NCBI RefSeq assembly: GCF_008364685.1
Contig: NZ_VTTL01000003.1
Location: 186,001-250,000 of the forward strand
Length of the DNA: 64,000 nucleotides
Reading direction: 5' to 3'
From: Xanthobacter oligotrophicus
GTDB lineage: Bacteria > Pseudomonadota > Alphaproteobacteria > Rhizobiales > Xanthobacteraceae
Shown here piece after piece: positions 37,650 to 46,277 of the stretch. Under the pieces are notes generated by a model that saw only the letters and a list, made by a program, of their open reading frames with translations, had not been told where the DNA came from and made no database searches. The stretch's first letter is position 1. The number at the start of each line of letters is the position of its first letter. The position numbers and the translations under genes were made by a program.

Positions 37650-38999
37650 ATGAGCGAACTCACTGATAAAGAACTGAAAAATCTCAAGCCGAGGGCCAAG
37701 CTCTACAAGGTGACGGACCGCGATGGGATGTATGCGGCCGTCACCCCGACCGGGGTTGTCTCGTTCCGGTATCAGTACCGGGTGAACGGGCGGCAGGAGG
37801 TGTTGACCATCGGCCGATATAGCGCCGAGGCGGCGCGCAAGCTGACACGGGCACCCGACGCGCTGGAATACGGGATGGAGGTGTCCCTTGCCGAGGCAAG
37901 GTCGCTTCTGGCGCGCGCTCGTCGTCAGGTCGAGAGGGGCGAGTCGCCGTCGAAAGCCAAAGTGGAGAAGCGCACCGCGTCAGCCGAGGCATTGACGTTC
38001 GGCGGGTGGGCGGAAGCCTATTTCAAGCACAAGGCCGATCCCAAGTCGGGAGCTGAGAGACTGGCCGACAGCACCCTGGCCATGCGCCGGTCCGTCTATG
38101 ATCGCGCCATCGCGGGAGAGTTGTCGAAGCTCAAGCTCGGGGAAGTGACGCCGCAGCGCCTCAAACATCTGTGCGACGAGGTCAAGGAGAAGCGCGGGCC
38201 GGCCGTCGCCGTGCATGTCCGCGAGGTCGTGTTGCTGGTGTTCCGTCATGCTCAGGGAAGCGGGCTGGACGTGAGCAATCCGGCGGAGTCGATCCGCACC
38301 AGCGCCATCGCCACCTTTGAGCCGCGCGAGCGCGCCCTTTCGCCCTCCGAGGTCCGCGCGGTCCTGGTGGCCTTGGATCATGTGTCGGCCGCGCCCACGC
38401 TACGCTTGGCGGTGAAGTTTGTCTTGCTGACCGGCGTCCGCAAGTCGGAGTTCATCGACGCCACCTGGAAGGAAATCGACTTCGCCGCCGCACGCTGGAC
38501 GATCCCGGCAGAGCGCATGAAGGCCGGCAAGGCGCATGTGGTCCCGCTGAGCGATCAGGCGCTCGACATTCTGACGGTGTTCCGCACAATGTTCGGCACC
38601 AGCCGATATCTGCACCCCGGCCGATACGACAGCGATACGCCGATCAGCAATGCCACCCTCAACCGCGTGATCGACACCGTTGTGGAGCGCATCCGCGAGA
38701 CTGATCCTGATTTTCAGAGTTTCGGGGTTCACGATCTCCGTCGCACATTCTCGACCGGCCTGAACCGCGCCAAGTTCGATGATCGCTGGATCGAGATGAG
38801 CCTGGCCCATGCGCCCCGGAACCGGATCGCCGCCGTCTACAACGTGAACCGCTACCTCGCCGAGCGGAAGATCATGCTTCAGTGCTGGGCTGACATGCTC
38901 GACGCCTGGGTAGACGGGCGATCCGCAAGGGATCTGATCGCCACCGCAAAACAGCGCGCCGCCGAGGTTCACGATGACGAATTGGATGATGATCTCTGA
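37650..38999 (+). CDS. int: P4-type tyrosine integrase
   Basis: This 449-aa site-specific recombinase has an N-terminal DUF4102 arm-binding domain (about 1-95), a core-binding SAM-like domain (about 115-215) and a catalytic domain. Catalytic residues are readable: R264 in LLTGVRKSEF, H361 and R364 in HDLRRT, H387 and the nucleophile Y397 in AAVYNVNRYL. It lies directly after guaA and reads away from it, as expected for an element integrated in the guaA 3' end. The ATG at 37650 is preferred over an upstream start at 37611. Confidence 0.95.
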   Translation: MSELTDKELKNLKPRAKLYKVTDRDGMYAAVTPTGVVSFRYQYRVNGRQEVLTIGRYSAEAARKLTRAPDALEYGMEVSLAEARSLLARARRQVERGESPSKAKVEKRTASAEALTFGGWAEAYFKHKADPKSGAERLADSTLAMRRSVYDRAIAGELSKLKLGEVTPQRLKHLCDEVKEKRGPAVAVHVREVVLLVFRHAQGSGLDVSNPAESIRTSAIATFEPRERALSPSEVRAVLVALDHVSAAPTLRLAVKFVLLTGVRKSEFIDATWKEIDFAAARWTIPAERMKAGKAHVVPLSDQALDILTVFRTMFGTSRYLHPGRYDSDTPISNATLNRVIDTVVERIRETDPDFQSFGVHDLRRTFSTGLNRAKFDDRWIEMSLAHAPRNRIAAVYNVNRYLAERKIMLQCWADMLDAWVDGRSARDLIATAKQRAAEVHDDELDDDL

Positions 39000-39022
39000 G
39001 TGATGCTTCCCCGTCCATTCTG

Positions 39023-39223
39023 TCAGTCATTGGTGGCCCGCCATCGGGGCGGATCCGCGATCCATCGGTTGATGTCGGATTCCCGCCAGCCGGCACCGTT
39101 AGTGCTGATCTTCAGTTGGGCGGGAAAGGTGCCCTCGGCGATCTTGCGGTAGATGGTGGAACGGGACAGGCCGGTGCGGGTAAGGACGGTCTTGAAGCGG
39201 ATAATACGCTCTGGTGTCTGCAT
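39023..39223 (-). CDS. AlpA-family DNA-binding protein
   Basis: This 66-aa winged-helix protein of the AlpA/excisionase group contains IIRFKTVLTRTGLSRSTIYR and GWRESDINRWIADPP. AlpA-like proteins activate integrase genes or act as excision directionality factors in P4-like elements. It faces the integrase gene in convergent orientation. AGGAGG lies upstream of the ATG. Whether it is a regulator or an excisionase cannot be decided from the sequence. Confidence 0.88.
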   Translation of the reverse strand: MQTPERIIRFKTVLTRTGLSRSTIYRKIAEGTFPAQLKISTNGAGWRESDINRWIADPPRWRATND

Positions 39224-39352
39224 GGCGGTGCTGCCTCCTGCTGGGCGCGCCTGATGGCGCCTGACCAAGACAAGGCATGGAGCCGCCGACGGGCAAGAGG
39301 ATGAACCGCGCCGGTGTTTTCTGGCGGATCGGCGGCGGCACATCGGATGGGT

Positions 39353-42310
39353 CTAGAGTCCAAGACCACGGCTGCGGTCGAAGTCGATGCCGTGGCTATG
39401 GGCGAGTTCTCGGCCCAGACTGCGGCCTGTGTTGAGGCTGATGCCGAGTTCCTTCCCGCGAGCGGCAAGCAAGGATTCGAGTTGCGGGTCGCGCTCCAGG
39501 CTCCGCGCCATGTCGCCCATCTGGACGCGGGTGGCCTTGTAGCCGGAGTAATCGCCGTCGCTGTACTGGCGTTGACGCTGCTGGTCGAGCTTCTTCCAGT
39601 GTTCGACAAATTGACCGGCGCGGCGCTCCGGATCGGTGCGGATTTCCGTTTCAAGCTGGAGGGCGCGAATGGTGCGATTGAGCTTGCCGCCGGCCGCCTC
39701 GTGCACCAGCTCCGGGTTCTTCTTATAGGCCGCTTCCGCGTCCCGCCAGCCATGAGGGCGTACCTTCTCGAAGGCCTTGCGGGCGTCAGAGAGTTCGCGA
39801 AGCTGCTCGGGCGTCCCCTGGCCGGTCGCGTCGGCCGTAGAGAGGATCGCGTCCCACGCACGGGCATGCCGGACGAGCGCGCGGGTTCGCGCCTGCCGCA
39901 GCACCGCCTCCGGATCCTCGGGAGGCTCCTGGGCGATCGGCCTGACTTTGTTTCCTAGCTCCTCGCGCAGGGCTGGTGCGTCCTGTGCAAAGTCTACGGA
40001 CGGTCTGAGCGTGTCGACGAGGTCGCGCAGCTTTTCCGGGACCTTGCGCACGATCTCGACGACACGCTGGCGGAAGGTGATGCCGCGGCGCTCGGCATAG
40101 TCCTGCGCCGGATCGGAGCGCGCATAGTCCGACGCCATGTCCTTGGCCCGGTCACGCGACAGGGTGCGCACCAGCCGGTCCCTATCCGCGAAGTCGTCGC
40201 GGCCAAAGTGCAGCTCCATGCCGTCGCGGTGGCGCGAGAGGGCGACATAGCTGGAATGGGCATCCAAGCCGGGCGTGGCCAGCACATGGGTGCGGTCCAC
40301 CGTCATGCCCTGCGCCTTGTGGATGGTGGCGGCATAGCCATGGTCGATGCGGTCGTAGTCCTTCAAGTCGAAGGCGACGGATCGGCCATCATCAATACGC
40401 ACGGACATGGACTGCGCGCTGACCTCTTCGATGGTGCCGAGCGTGCCGTTCTTTACCCCGAGCCCGCGCTCGTTCTGCAGGAACATGACACGGTCGCCAC
40501 TGGCGAAGGAACGCTCTCCGCGCTCCACAGTGACACGGACCTCCTCGCCGAGATCTCCGGCCTCCCGCATACGTTCGCGGGCGGCCTGGTTGAGGGCGCG
40601 CACCTCGTCATTGGTGTGGGTGAGAATGATGCGGCTACGGTCTGGTGCGGCCTGCCGGTCGCGGTCCCAACGCTCGATCAGCTCGCCCCGCGCCTGCTCC
40701 CGCGATTGAGCGGCATGGACCATGCCGTTCCGCTCATAGGCTTCAACCGCATCGCCGATCCGGCCGGTCGCCAGATCGCGCGTGGCGTCGCGCTGCCAGT
40801 CCGCGCGTTGGCGGCGTACCTCGCCTATCTCCGCACTGCCATGACGCTCAACAAGCGAACGGAAGGCCGCGCCCGCCTCGATCGATTGCAGCTGCTGCGG
40901 ATCGCCGACCAGCACGACCTTGGCGCCAACATCCGCAGCATGGGAGAGCACGCGCTCCAGTTGGCGCGTGCCGACCATGCCGGCCTCGTCGATCACCAGC
41001 ACATCGCGTGAGGTGAGCCTATCCCGGCCTTGGCTCCAGCCATGTTCCAGGCTGGCAATGGTGCGGGACGTGATGCCCGATCCGCTCTCCAGATTCTCCG
41101 CCGCGATGCCGGACAGCGCGACGCCGCGGACCTCCAGGCCCGCCGCCTCCCAGACCTCGCGCGCGACACCCAGCATGGCGCTCTTCCCCGTCCCGGCATA
41201 ACCGACGACAATGCCGAGATCGCGCGTACCTGTTATGTGCGCCAGCGCGTCAGACTGCTCGCCGGAGAGAACGAGCCCGCGCTCAACTGCGCGGGCCAGA
41301 GCAGCTTCGCGATCTCTCTCGTTCACCGCATGGCGCTCGCGTTCCGCCATCATCTCGGCGACCCTATGCAGGCGCTGCTCAGCCTCGATCATCTGCCGCG
41401 TGGTGAAGCGCTGCTCGCTGCGTCCATCCTTGCCGAGCTCGACGAGATCGGGTGCGCGGCTCATCGCGCCCATCGCCTCGTTGAACTGCTCGATGCCGTC
41501 ACTGTGACGGTGCGCGAAGCGCGCCATGTCGCGCCGGGTGAAGGTCGATTGCTGATGGGTGATGGCATCCAGTGCCAGCGACGGATCAGCGATGATGCGC
41601 GCGCCATTGCCGCGCGCGATCTCGCGATGAACCTCCGCCCGATCGGCCGCCTCGATCCCTTCCGCTTCGATGCGTTGCGCGGGCGCGCCGATCTGGCTCT
41701 GCGGCTCGAGCGCGATGCCCTGCGCTTCCAGGCTACGGTGATCGATGCGCGCGTCGATGTCGAGCTCGGCCAGCCGCTCATTGGCGAGCGCGGCCCAGCG
41801 CTCGCGCCAGCGCTCGACCATCTGGGTCGCGTTCCACTCGCGCACCTTCGGGCCGAAGCCGTCCTCATCCACGGAGCGCATGGTGAGCATGACATGGGCA
41901 TGGGGTTTCGCCATGCCGTCCTCGCCAATATCCCAATGCACATTGAGATCGGCGACCATTCCGAGATCGACGAACTCCGTCTCGACGAAGTCACGAGCGA
42001 GCGCGATCCCCTGCGCCTGACTCATCTCGCGCGGCAGGGCAAACTCGACCTCGCGGGCGAGTTGGGCGTCCTTCCTCACCTCGAAGGCTTCGACATCGTT
42101 CCACAGCCGCTCGCGGTCGCGCCACATCTCGGGCGCCCCGTCGGGCAGCAACACCTCTGAGTGCACGACACCGCGCTTCGACGAGAAGTCCTGAACGCGA
42201 TCAATCCGCGCGTCGCGCAGCCGCGAGGCCGAGCGGTAAGCTGCGGACGCCACCGCGCTGGAGCCGGCCTTGCGGCCGATGACCTTGACGTGAAGATGAT
42301 AGATCGCCAT
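39353..42310 (-). CDS. traA: Ti-type conjugative relaxase/helicase TraA
   Basis: This 985-aa MOBQ relaxase fused to a RecD2-like helicase nicks oriT and unwinds the transferred strand. The relaxase part (about 1-220) begins MAIYHLHVKVIGRKAG, with catalytic Tyr25 in AAYRS, and H125, H137 and H139 as the metal-binding histidines (KPHAHVML). The helicase has Walker A GYAGTGKS (370-377), LVIDEAGMV and IHKAQGMTVD. A C-terminal helical part follows. It diverges from traC-traD across an oriT, the same arrangement as in Agrobacterium Ti plasmids. Confidence 0.95.
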   Translation of the reverse strand: MAIYHLHVKVIGRKAGSSAVASAAYRSASRLRDARIDRVQDFSSKRGVVHSEVLLPDGAPEMWRDRERLWNDVEAFEVRKDAQLAREVEFALPREMSQAQGIALARDFVETEFVDLGMVADLNVHWDIGEDGMAKPHAHVMLTMRSVDEDGFGPKVREWNATQMVERWRERWAALANERLAELDIDARIDHRSLEAQGIALEPQSQIGAPAQRIEAEGIEAADRAEVHREIARGNGARIIADPSLALDAITHQQSTFTRRDMARFAHRHSDGIEQFNEAMGAMSRAPDLVELGKDGRSEQRFTTRQMIEAEQRLHRVAEMMAERERHAVNERDREAALARAVERGLVLSGEQSDALAHITGTRDLGIVVGYAGTGKSAMLGVAREVWEAAGLEVRGVALSGIAAENLESGSGITSRTIASLEHGWSQGRDRLTSRDVLVIDEAGMVGTRQLERVLSHAADVGAKVVLVGDPQQLQSIEAGAAFRSLVERHGSAEIGEVRRQRADWQRDATRDLATGRIGDAVEAYERNGMVHAAQSREQARGELIERWDRDRQAAPDRSRIILTHTNDEVRALNQAARERMREAGDLGEEVRVTVERGERSFASGDRVMFLQNERGLGVKNGTLGTIEEVSAQSMSVRIDDGRSVAFDLKDYDRIDHGYAATIHKAQGMTVDRTHVLATPGLDAHSSYVALSRHRDGMELHFGRDDFADRDRLVRTLSRDRAKDMASDYARSDPAQDYAERRGITFRQRVVEIVRKVPEKLRDLVDTLRPSVDFAQDAPALREELGNKVRPIAQEPPEDPEAVLRQARTRALVRHARAWDAILSTADATGQGTPEQLRELSDARKAFEKVRPHGWRDAEAAYKKNPELVHEAAGGKLNRTIRALQLETEIRTDPERRAGQFVEHWKKLDQQRQRQYSDGDYSGYKATRVQMGDMARSLERDPQLESLLAARGKELGISLNTGRSLGRELAHSHGIDFDRSRGLGL

Positions 42311-42342
42311 CGCGATCCGAACATCACCATGGCGAAGCGCGC

Positions 42343-42369
42343 GTCGGAACGACGTATAAGCGCGCCCTC
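42343..42369. other. oriT: Origin of transfer (IncQ/Ti-type nic region)
   Basis: The divergent traA/traC gap holds a small hairpin (CGTCG-GAA-CGACG), then TATAAGCGCGCCCT. RSF1010- and Ti-type origins have the same layout: a hairpin a few bases before a nic region with consensus near TAA-N-TGCGCCCT; only one consensus base differs here. Nicking is expected next to the GCGCCCT core. The rest of the gap (42311-42481) has no gene. Confidence 0.8.
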
Positions 42370-42481
42370 GAAACTAATTTCTCTGGACTGATCGCGCCGT
42401 TCCATGCCGTCCCGTCACCCTTAAAGCATTTCGGCATGCGCTCAACTATCATCGCTCCATCGACAGCTTATGGAGGCGATG

Positions 42482-42808
42482 ATGCGCAAACCACGGGACT
42501 TCGATGCAGAACTGAAATCGCTGGAAGACAGGGCACGAGACCTGAAAGCACGCAAGATGCAGCAGCTTGGCGAACTGGTCATCTCGACCGGAGCCGACGC
42601 GCTGACCACCGACGAACTGGCGGGCGCGCTGATCGTGCTGGCCGAAACCAAGGACGCCGGAAAGAGGGAGGCGTGGGCTAAGCGCGGGGCCGCGTTCTTT
42701 CAGGGGCGGACACGCCGAACTGCACCAGCATCTGACCGCGACGTTGGTGGCGCTCAACCGCAACCGGGCAGCGCGCAACCGGCATCAGGGAGCGCGGGCG
42801 CGGAATGA
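42482..42808 (+). CDS. traC: Conjugal transfer protein TraC
   Basis: This 108-aa protein is the small oriT-associated TraC-like accessory of Ti-type systems. It has a charged helical N-terminus (DFDAELKSLEDRARDLKARKMQQLGELVISTGADALTTDELAG, of which the KMQQLGELVI core is most telling) and a disordered Pro/Gln-rich tail. GGAGG is five bases ahead of the chosen ATG, with two further in-frame ATGs just upstream. Probably part of the relaxosome. Confidence 0.8.
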   Translation: MRKPRDFDAELKSLEDRARDLKARKMQQLGELVISTGADALTTDELAGALIVLAETKDAGKREAWAKRGAAFFQGRTRRTAPASDRDVGGAQPQPGSAQPASGSAGAE

Positions 42809-42809
42809 T

Positions 42810-43028
42810 ATGCGCACCTGGCAGGTCGAGCGTCGCAGGCGGACGCGGCATCTGATCGAACTCGGCGGCCTCGTGGTTAAGGCCGGGATCGTGGACCTGA
42901 CGGGCGATGATCGCCCCATGATCTACGGCGCACTGCTCTGGATGGCCGAAAAGCTCCAAAGCGATGAGCGCGACAAGGCGCTGGCGCTGTGGGCTGCGAA
43001 GGGAAAGCAGGGGTTCGAGGATAGCTGA
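42810..43028 (+). CDS. traD: Conjugal transfer protein TraD
   Basis: This 72-aa protein is close to Ti-type TraD: it begins MRTWQVERRRRTRHLIELGG and continues with LVVKAGIVDLTGDDRPMIYGALL. One base separates it from the traC stop. In complete Ti-type systems traG, the coupling protein, comes next; here it is replaced by the AbiE genes, so the mobilisation operon is cut short. Confidence 0.9.
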   Translation: MRTWQVERRRRTRHLIELGGLVVKAGIVDLTGDDRPMIYGALLWMAEKLQSDERDKALALWAAKGKQGFEDS

Positions 43029-43071
43029 GCGTCAGCCCATCAAATGACTCGCCCCTTCGATCGCGTTGCGG

Positions 43072-43998
43072 TCAGGGAAGGAGAACGCGCTCCAATGCGT
43101 CGACCAGCTCCCGCCGTTTGGCATCGGACAACTGGGCGAGGTTGCGCTGCTTCCACATGACGGCTGGCAGATGCTGGGCTTCCGGTATCCCGAGAAGTGC
43201 CCAATCCGGTTCGCCGCGTTTGAAGCCGGAAAGGAAGCGCCGGTGGTCTTCCGGCATTTCAGCCACCATCGCGGCGATGATCGCTTCCCGCGCTGCCTCA
43301 AGGTCCGCAAGCGCGACAGGCTCCTGAGTCATGCCGGCGAAGCCCCGCGCAAACTCCTCATCCAGCGGCTTGCGGGTCGGGGCGAGAACTTCGGCCATCG
43401 GACGGTTGTGACTTATGACGTAGACAAGAAAGGCGCGGCGCAACTCGTCGCCGACGCCCTCGTTTGCCAAGAGGCTGCGCACGTCGAAGAGATCGCGCGG
43501 GTGCTGGCGGTCGAAGGCCGCCACGATCTTGCCCGCGTAGAGGTCGGCGAATGACACGACCTGCATTTCGGCGAAGCCGAAGGCGTCTTCGACAACGGGC
43601 ACCACGCTCATTACAACGGGATCATAGACCGCACCACGGAGCACTGGCGTCACCTCGATCTTGATCTGCACGCCGTTCGTCCGAACGATCAGCTTGGTGA
43701 CGATATTCTCGGCGGCGGAACGCGAAGCATTGACGCGCGCGACAGGGATCGCCCGCTCGATCCGTCCCTTGATCCTCAGCATGGCGGCGTTGATTGCCGC
43801 GAGCGAAGCGGCCCGATCTTCGACCGGCAGATAGGTCAGATCGATGTCCACGGAGAGGCGCGGCATGTCGCGCACGAACAGGTTGATCGCGGTGCCGCCT
43901 TTGAGCGCGAAAGTCCGCTCCTCCGCCACGAAAGGAAGGACGCGAATGAGCAGGGCGACCTGCTGCCGATATGTGTCCAGGAAGGCCATGAACTTCAC
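43072..43998 (-). CDS. abiEii: AbiEii/AbiGii-family nucleotidyltransferase toxin
   Basis: This 308-aa toxin belongs to the AbiE type IV toxin-antitoxin family. The nucleotidyltransferase motif is complete: LKGGTAINL with G34-G35, then SVDIDL with D51 and D53. Relatives modify tRNA ends or bind GTP and stop growth during phage infection. The start codon overlaps the antitoxin stop (ATGA), so the antitoxin is translated first. Residues look intact, so activity is likely. Confidence 0.93.
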   Translation of the reverse strand: MKFMAFLDTYRQQVALLIRVLPFVAEERTFALKGGTAINLFVRDMPRLSVDIDLTYLPVEDRAASLAAINAAMLRIKGRIERAIPVARVNASRSAAENIVTKLIVRTNGVQIKIEVTPVLRGAVYDPVVMSVVPVVEDAFGFAEMQVVSFADLYAGKIVAAFDRQHPRDLFDVRSLLANEGVGDELRRAFLVYVISHNRPMAEVLAPTRKPLDEEFARGFAGMTQEPVALADLEAAREAIIAAMVAEMPEDHRRFLSGFKRGEPDWALLGIPEAQHLPAVMWKQRNLAQLSDAKRRELVDALERVLLP

Positions 43999-44792
43999 GG
44001 GCCTCCAAGATCGGACGGCACGGTGATGTTGTAGCGCGGATCGAGCTTGCCACCTTTAGCGAGGACGCGCTTGCCCGAACCCAGATCGACGCGGGATACA
44101 TCGAGCCGGGATCGCCACGCATGGCGGTGGCGGTCGGCGAAGTAGAGAAAAAGCCGCTTCACCTTCACGCTGGCGCAAGCCTCCAGTAGGGTTTGCAAAC
44201 GGCGTGGGCTCAGATCGCTCATCCCCTCCATCAAGGCGTCGGCCTGATAAAAGCTCTCATGCTCGGGCAGTTCGTCGAGCAATTCTAGAACGGCGCGCTC
44301 CTTGCTGGAATAGCGGACAGGTAAGGTCAGGCCACCGGCGCTGACCATGACCGGGTTTGATTCGGGCGGTGCGTCGGCGCCGCCGGGAAAGAGCCGCAGG
44401 CTGTTGTGCCAAGGAAAGGTCACGTCGAGCGGCAGGTCCGCCAGCCAGGTCGGCGGGCGCTTCGGCCCGTAGAGGTGAACCTCGCGCACGGCTGCCGAAA
44501 GGTAGTGGGCGTAACCCTGCTGTTCGAGCGCGGTGCGCCCGCCGACGGTTAGCGGAAGGTCCAGCACCGTCTGGAGTGAGACGGCCACCTGCTGCCAGGT
44601 GAGTGGCGTGCGCGACCGGCGATAGACGCGCCGGGCCGGACTATCGAGCCAGCCCGCGCGAACATACTGGCTGCGCAGCGCCGACGAATAGCTGTGGGCC
44701 TCCATCCAGGCGGCATCGGCCAGGAGCCCTTCGGGGAGTTCCTGCTGAAGTCGGTTTAGCTTGCCTCCAGAACGCATATCCATGCTTAGCAT
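43995..44792 (-). CDS. abiEi: AbiEi-family antitoxin
   Basis: This 265-aa antitoxin has an N-terminal winged-helix DNA-binding part (about 10-85), including SQYVRAGWLDSPARRVYRR, and a C-terminal AbiEi domain. Antitoxins of this family counter the partner toxin and repress their own promoter. Upstream sequence is markedly A/T-rich (about 44793-44890), as expected for the promoter, and the start codon lies in a small ATGC-TAA-GCAT palindrome. An ATG three codons in is an alternative start. Confidence 0.92.
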   Translation of the reverse strand: MLSMDMRSGGKLNRLQQELPEGLLADAAWMEAHSYSSALRSQYVRAGWLDSPARRVYRRSRTPLTWQQVAVSLQTVLDLPLTVGGRTALEQQGYAHYLSAAVREVHLYGPKRPPTWLADLPLDVTFPWHNSLRLFPGGADAPPESNPVMVSAGGLTLPVRYSSKERAVLELLDELPEHESFYQADALMEGMSDLSPRRLQTLLEACASVKVKRLFLYFADRHRHAWRSRLDVSRVDLGSGKRVLAKGGKLDPRYNITVPSDLGGP

Positions 44793-44900
44793 TTTGGTAT
44801 ATTTTTAAACCGTTGTCGAGTTCATATTGTCCGACACTCGCTAAGTCATGCTTTGCGTTTATTGAAATTTGCAAACCACACCCCCTAAGATCATTGAGGG

Positions 44901-44993
44901 GACCTGGCCTGCTGCCGGTTCTGTGGACACGAGGTTAAGCTAATTTAGCTCGCTCCTCGAACTCGACGGGGCCGAGACAGGCCAATGTCAGTA
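44901..44993 (-). mobile_element. Remnant of an IS3-family element (3' end of transposase)
   Basis: Reading the minus strand, about 19 codons (ending GPVEFEERAKLA, stop at 44935-44937) match the C-terminus typical of IS3-type OrfB transposases. Beyond the stop, TGTCCACAGAACCGG resembles the terminal inverted repeat of that group. The rest of the element is missing, so this is a deletion scar. The call rests on a short match only. Confidence 0.5.
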
Positions 44994-45070
44994 CCAAAAA
45001 CCGGAGGGCTTGTGCCCAAATACCTCGGCAGCCACCTCCTAGCCCGCATTCCGCCCTTCATCCCGCCCCC

Positions 45071-45175
45071 TCACTCGGCCGTCGTGAGGGCTGGGATGCC
45101 GCTCACATCGACCTCGCGCTCCGCATGCCACAGGTCATGGCCGGCCTGCATGCGCAGCCAAACAAGCCCCGTCAT
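45071..45175 (-). pseudogene. Very short ORF resembling the C-terminus of a HigA antitoxin
   Basis: A 34-codon open frame (MTGLVWLRMQAGHDLWHAER, then a short tail) ends with a TGA. WLRMQA-x2-DLWHAERE resembles the last helix of HigA-type antitoxins, while the HTH part is absent. It is either a gene remnant or a tiny gene of its own; it starts nine bases after the preceding short ORF. No higB toxin is nearby. The gap 44793-45070 otherwise holds only the IS scrap and A/T-rich DNA. Confidence 0.4.
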
Positions 45176-45184
45176 TGTGAGCAG

Positions 45185-45313
45185 TCACGCGAATCGCTTA
45201 AGCCACGGCGGCATCTCAGCCCGCAGTTCGGAAAGGGGATCAGGACGCCCAGCCCCTCCCGAGGCGAAGCATCTGCCCTGGCTGTCGATCAGCGCATATG
45301 CTGGCTCAGACAT
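45185..45313 (-). CDS. 42-aa ORF overlapping the end of the agmatine-deiminase-like gene
   Basis: The ATG lies inside the last codons of the upstream gene (ATGTCTGA overlap), which suggests translational coupling. The product starts MSEPAYALIDSQGRCFASGG and ends MPPWLKRFA. I do not recognise it; composition is that of a normal soluble peptide rather than random sequence. It may be an intact small protein or the beginning of a protein broken by frameshift into the next short ORF. Confidence 0.4.
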   Translation of the reverse strand: MSEPAYALIDSQGRCFASGGAGRPDPLSELRAEMPPWLKRFA

Positions 45314-46277
45314 TCAGCGTAGAGCAGTGGATCCCGCCACCTTCGGCGATGAGGTAAGGAAGCTCCATAGGGACTATGTCCCGGTGCGGAAACGCCGATT
45401 TCAGGGCTGCGGCGGCAGCGGCGTCGCTTTCCGCGTCGCCGAAGGCGGGGAGGATGACCGCGCCGTTGACGATGAGAAAGTTCAGATATGTCAGGGCATC
45501 GTACTTGCCATTCGTCTTGACTTGGCCGGGCCCGGCGATGGGAATGATCTCGAAGGGTGCCCCGTCGTCCTGACGCGCCGCCTTCAGCGCCGCGACATTC
45601 TTCTCCTCAGTGGCATCAACCATCACCACACCGGGCGCCACGAAACGTGCGATCCCATCAATATGCCCACGGGTCACGTCGCCCGGATCGGTCGAGCCGG
45701 GGAGCCAGACCACGTGCGCGGCGCCGGTCTCTGCCTTGAGGCGTGGCTCGGCGCCCGCCCGATCGAGACCCTCGTTCCGTTTTTGATGCAGGACGCAGCT
45801 TTCCGTCGTCATCAACGTACCAGCCCCGTCGCAGTCGATCGCACCACCCTCAAGCACGAAGGAGGTCTTGCGCCCCGTCTTGCACAAATGCTCTCGCGCA
45901 AAGAGCGTGGCCAGATCTCCATCCACCTCGTAGCCCTTGGCGGTGAATCTCCCGCCCCAGGCGTTGAAGTTCATGTCGAGCCAGGAAAACTGCTCATCCG
46001 AGGCCCACAGCGGAAGCCCGAGCGTATCGCGGGGCCAGATTCCGAAATGCGGCATGAACAGCGGCTCGACATTACCGGCGCAAATACTGTCCGCCTGTGC
46101 CCGCTCTTGCTCGTTGAACAGCAATGTCACGGGCACGTATCTGGCGATGGCCTGCGCCAGCTTGACCAAGTCGCTCCTAACTCCCGGAAGATGCCCTTTT
46201 TCTATGGCCGGCTCACGCGAGGACCCATAGCACATATAGACACGCTGCTGTCTCTCCCACTCAGCCTTGATCCGCAT
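45306..46277 (-). CDS. Agmatine deiminase-like (peptidyl-arginine deiminase family) protein
   Basis: This 323-aa guanidino-group deiminase resembles AguA, which converts agmatine to N-carbamoylputrescine. Family elements are WPRDTLGLP (canonical form is RD-x-GP), NAWGG, VLEGGAID, TRGHIDG and the catalytic Cys in GGGIHCS five residues before the end. The C-terminus is a little short. GGAGGGG precedes the ATG. No aguB or polyamine gene is nearby. Its place inside the element, after two toxin-type loci, makes it cargo of uncertain purpose; the substrate may not be agmatine. Confidence 0.75.
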   Translation of the reverse strand: MRIKAEWERQQRVYMCYGSSREPAIEKGHLPGVRSDLVKLAQAIARYVPVTLLFNEQERAQADSICAGNVEPLFMPHFGIWPRDTLGLPLWASDEQFSWLDMNFNAWGGRFTAKGYEVDGDLATLFAREHLCKTGRKTSFVLEGGAIDCDGAGTLMTTESCVLHQKRNEGLDRAGAEPRLKAETGAAHVVWLPGSTDPGDVTRGHIDGIARFVAPGVVMVDATEEKNVAALKAARQDDGAPFEIIPIAGPGQVKTNGKYDALTYLNFLIVNGAVILPAFGDAESDAAAAAALKSAFPHRDIVPMELPYLIAEGGGIHCSTLNV

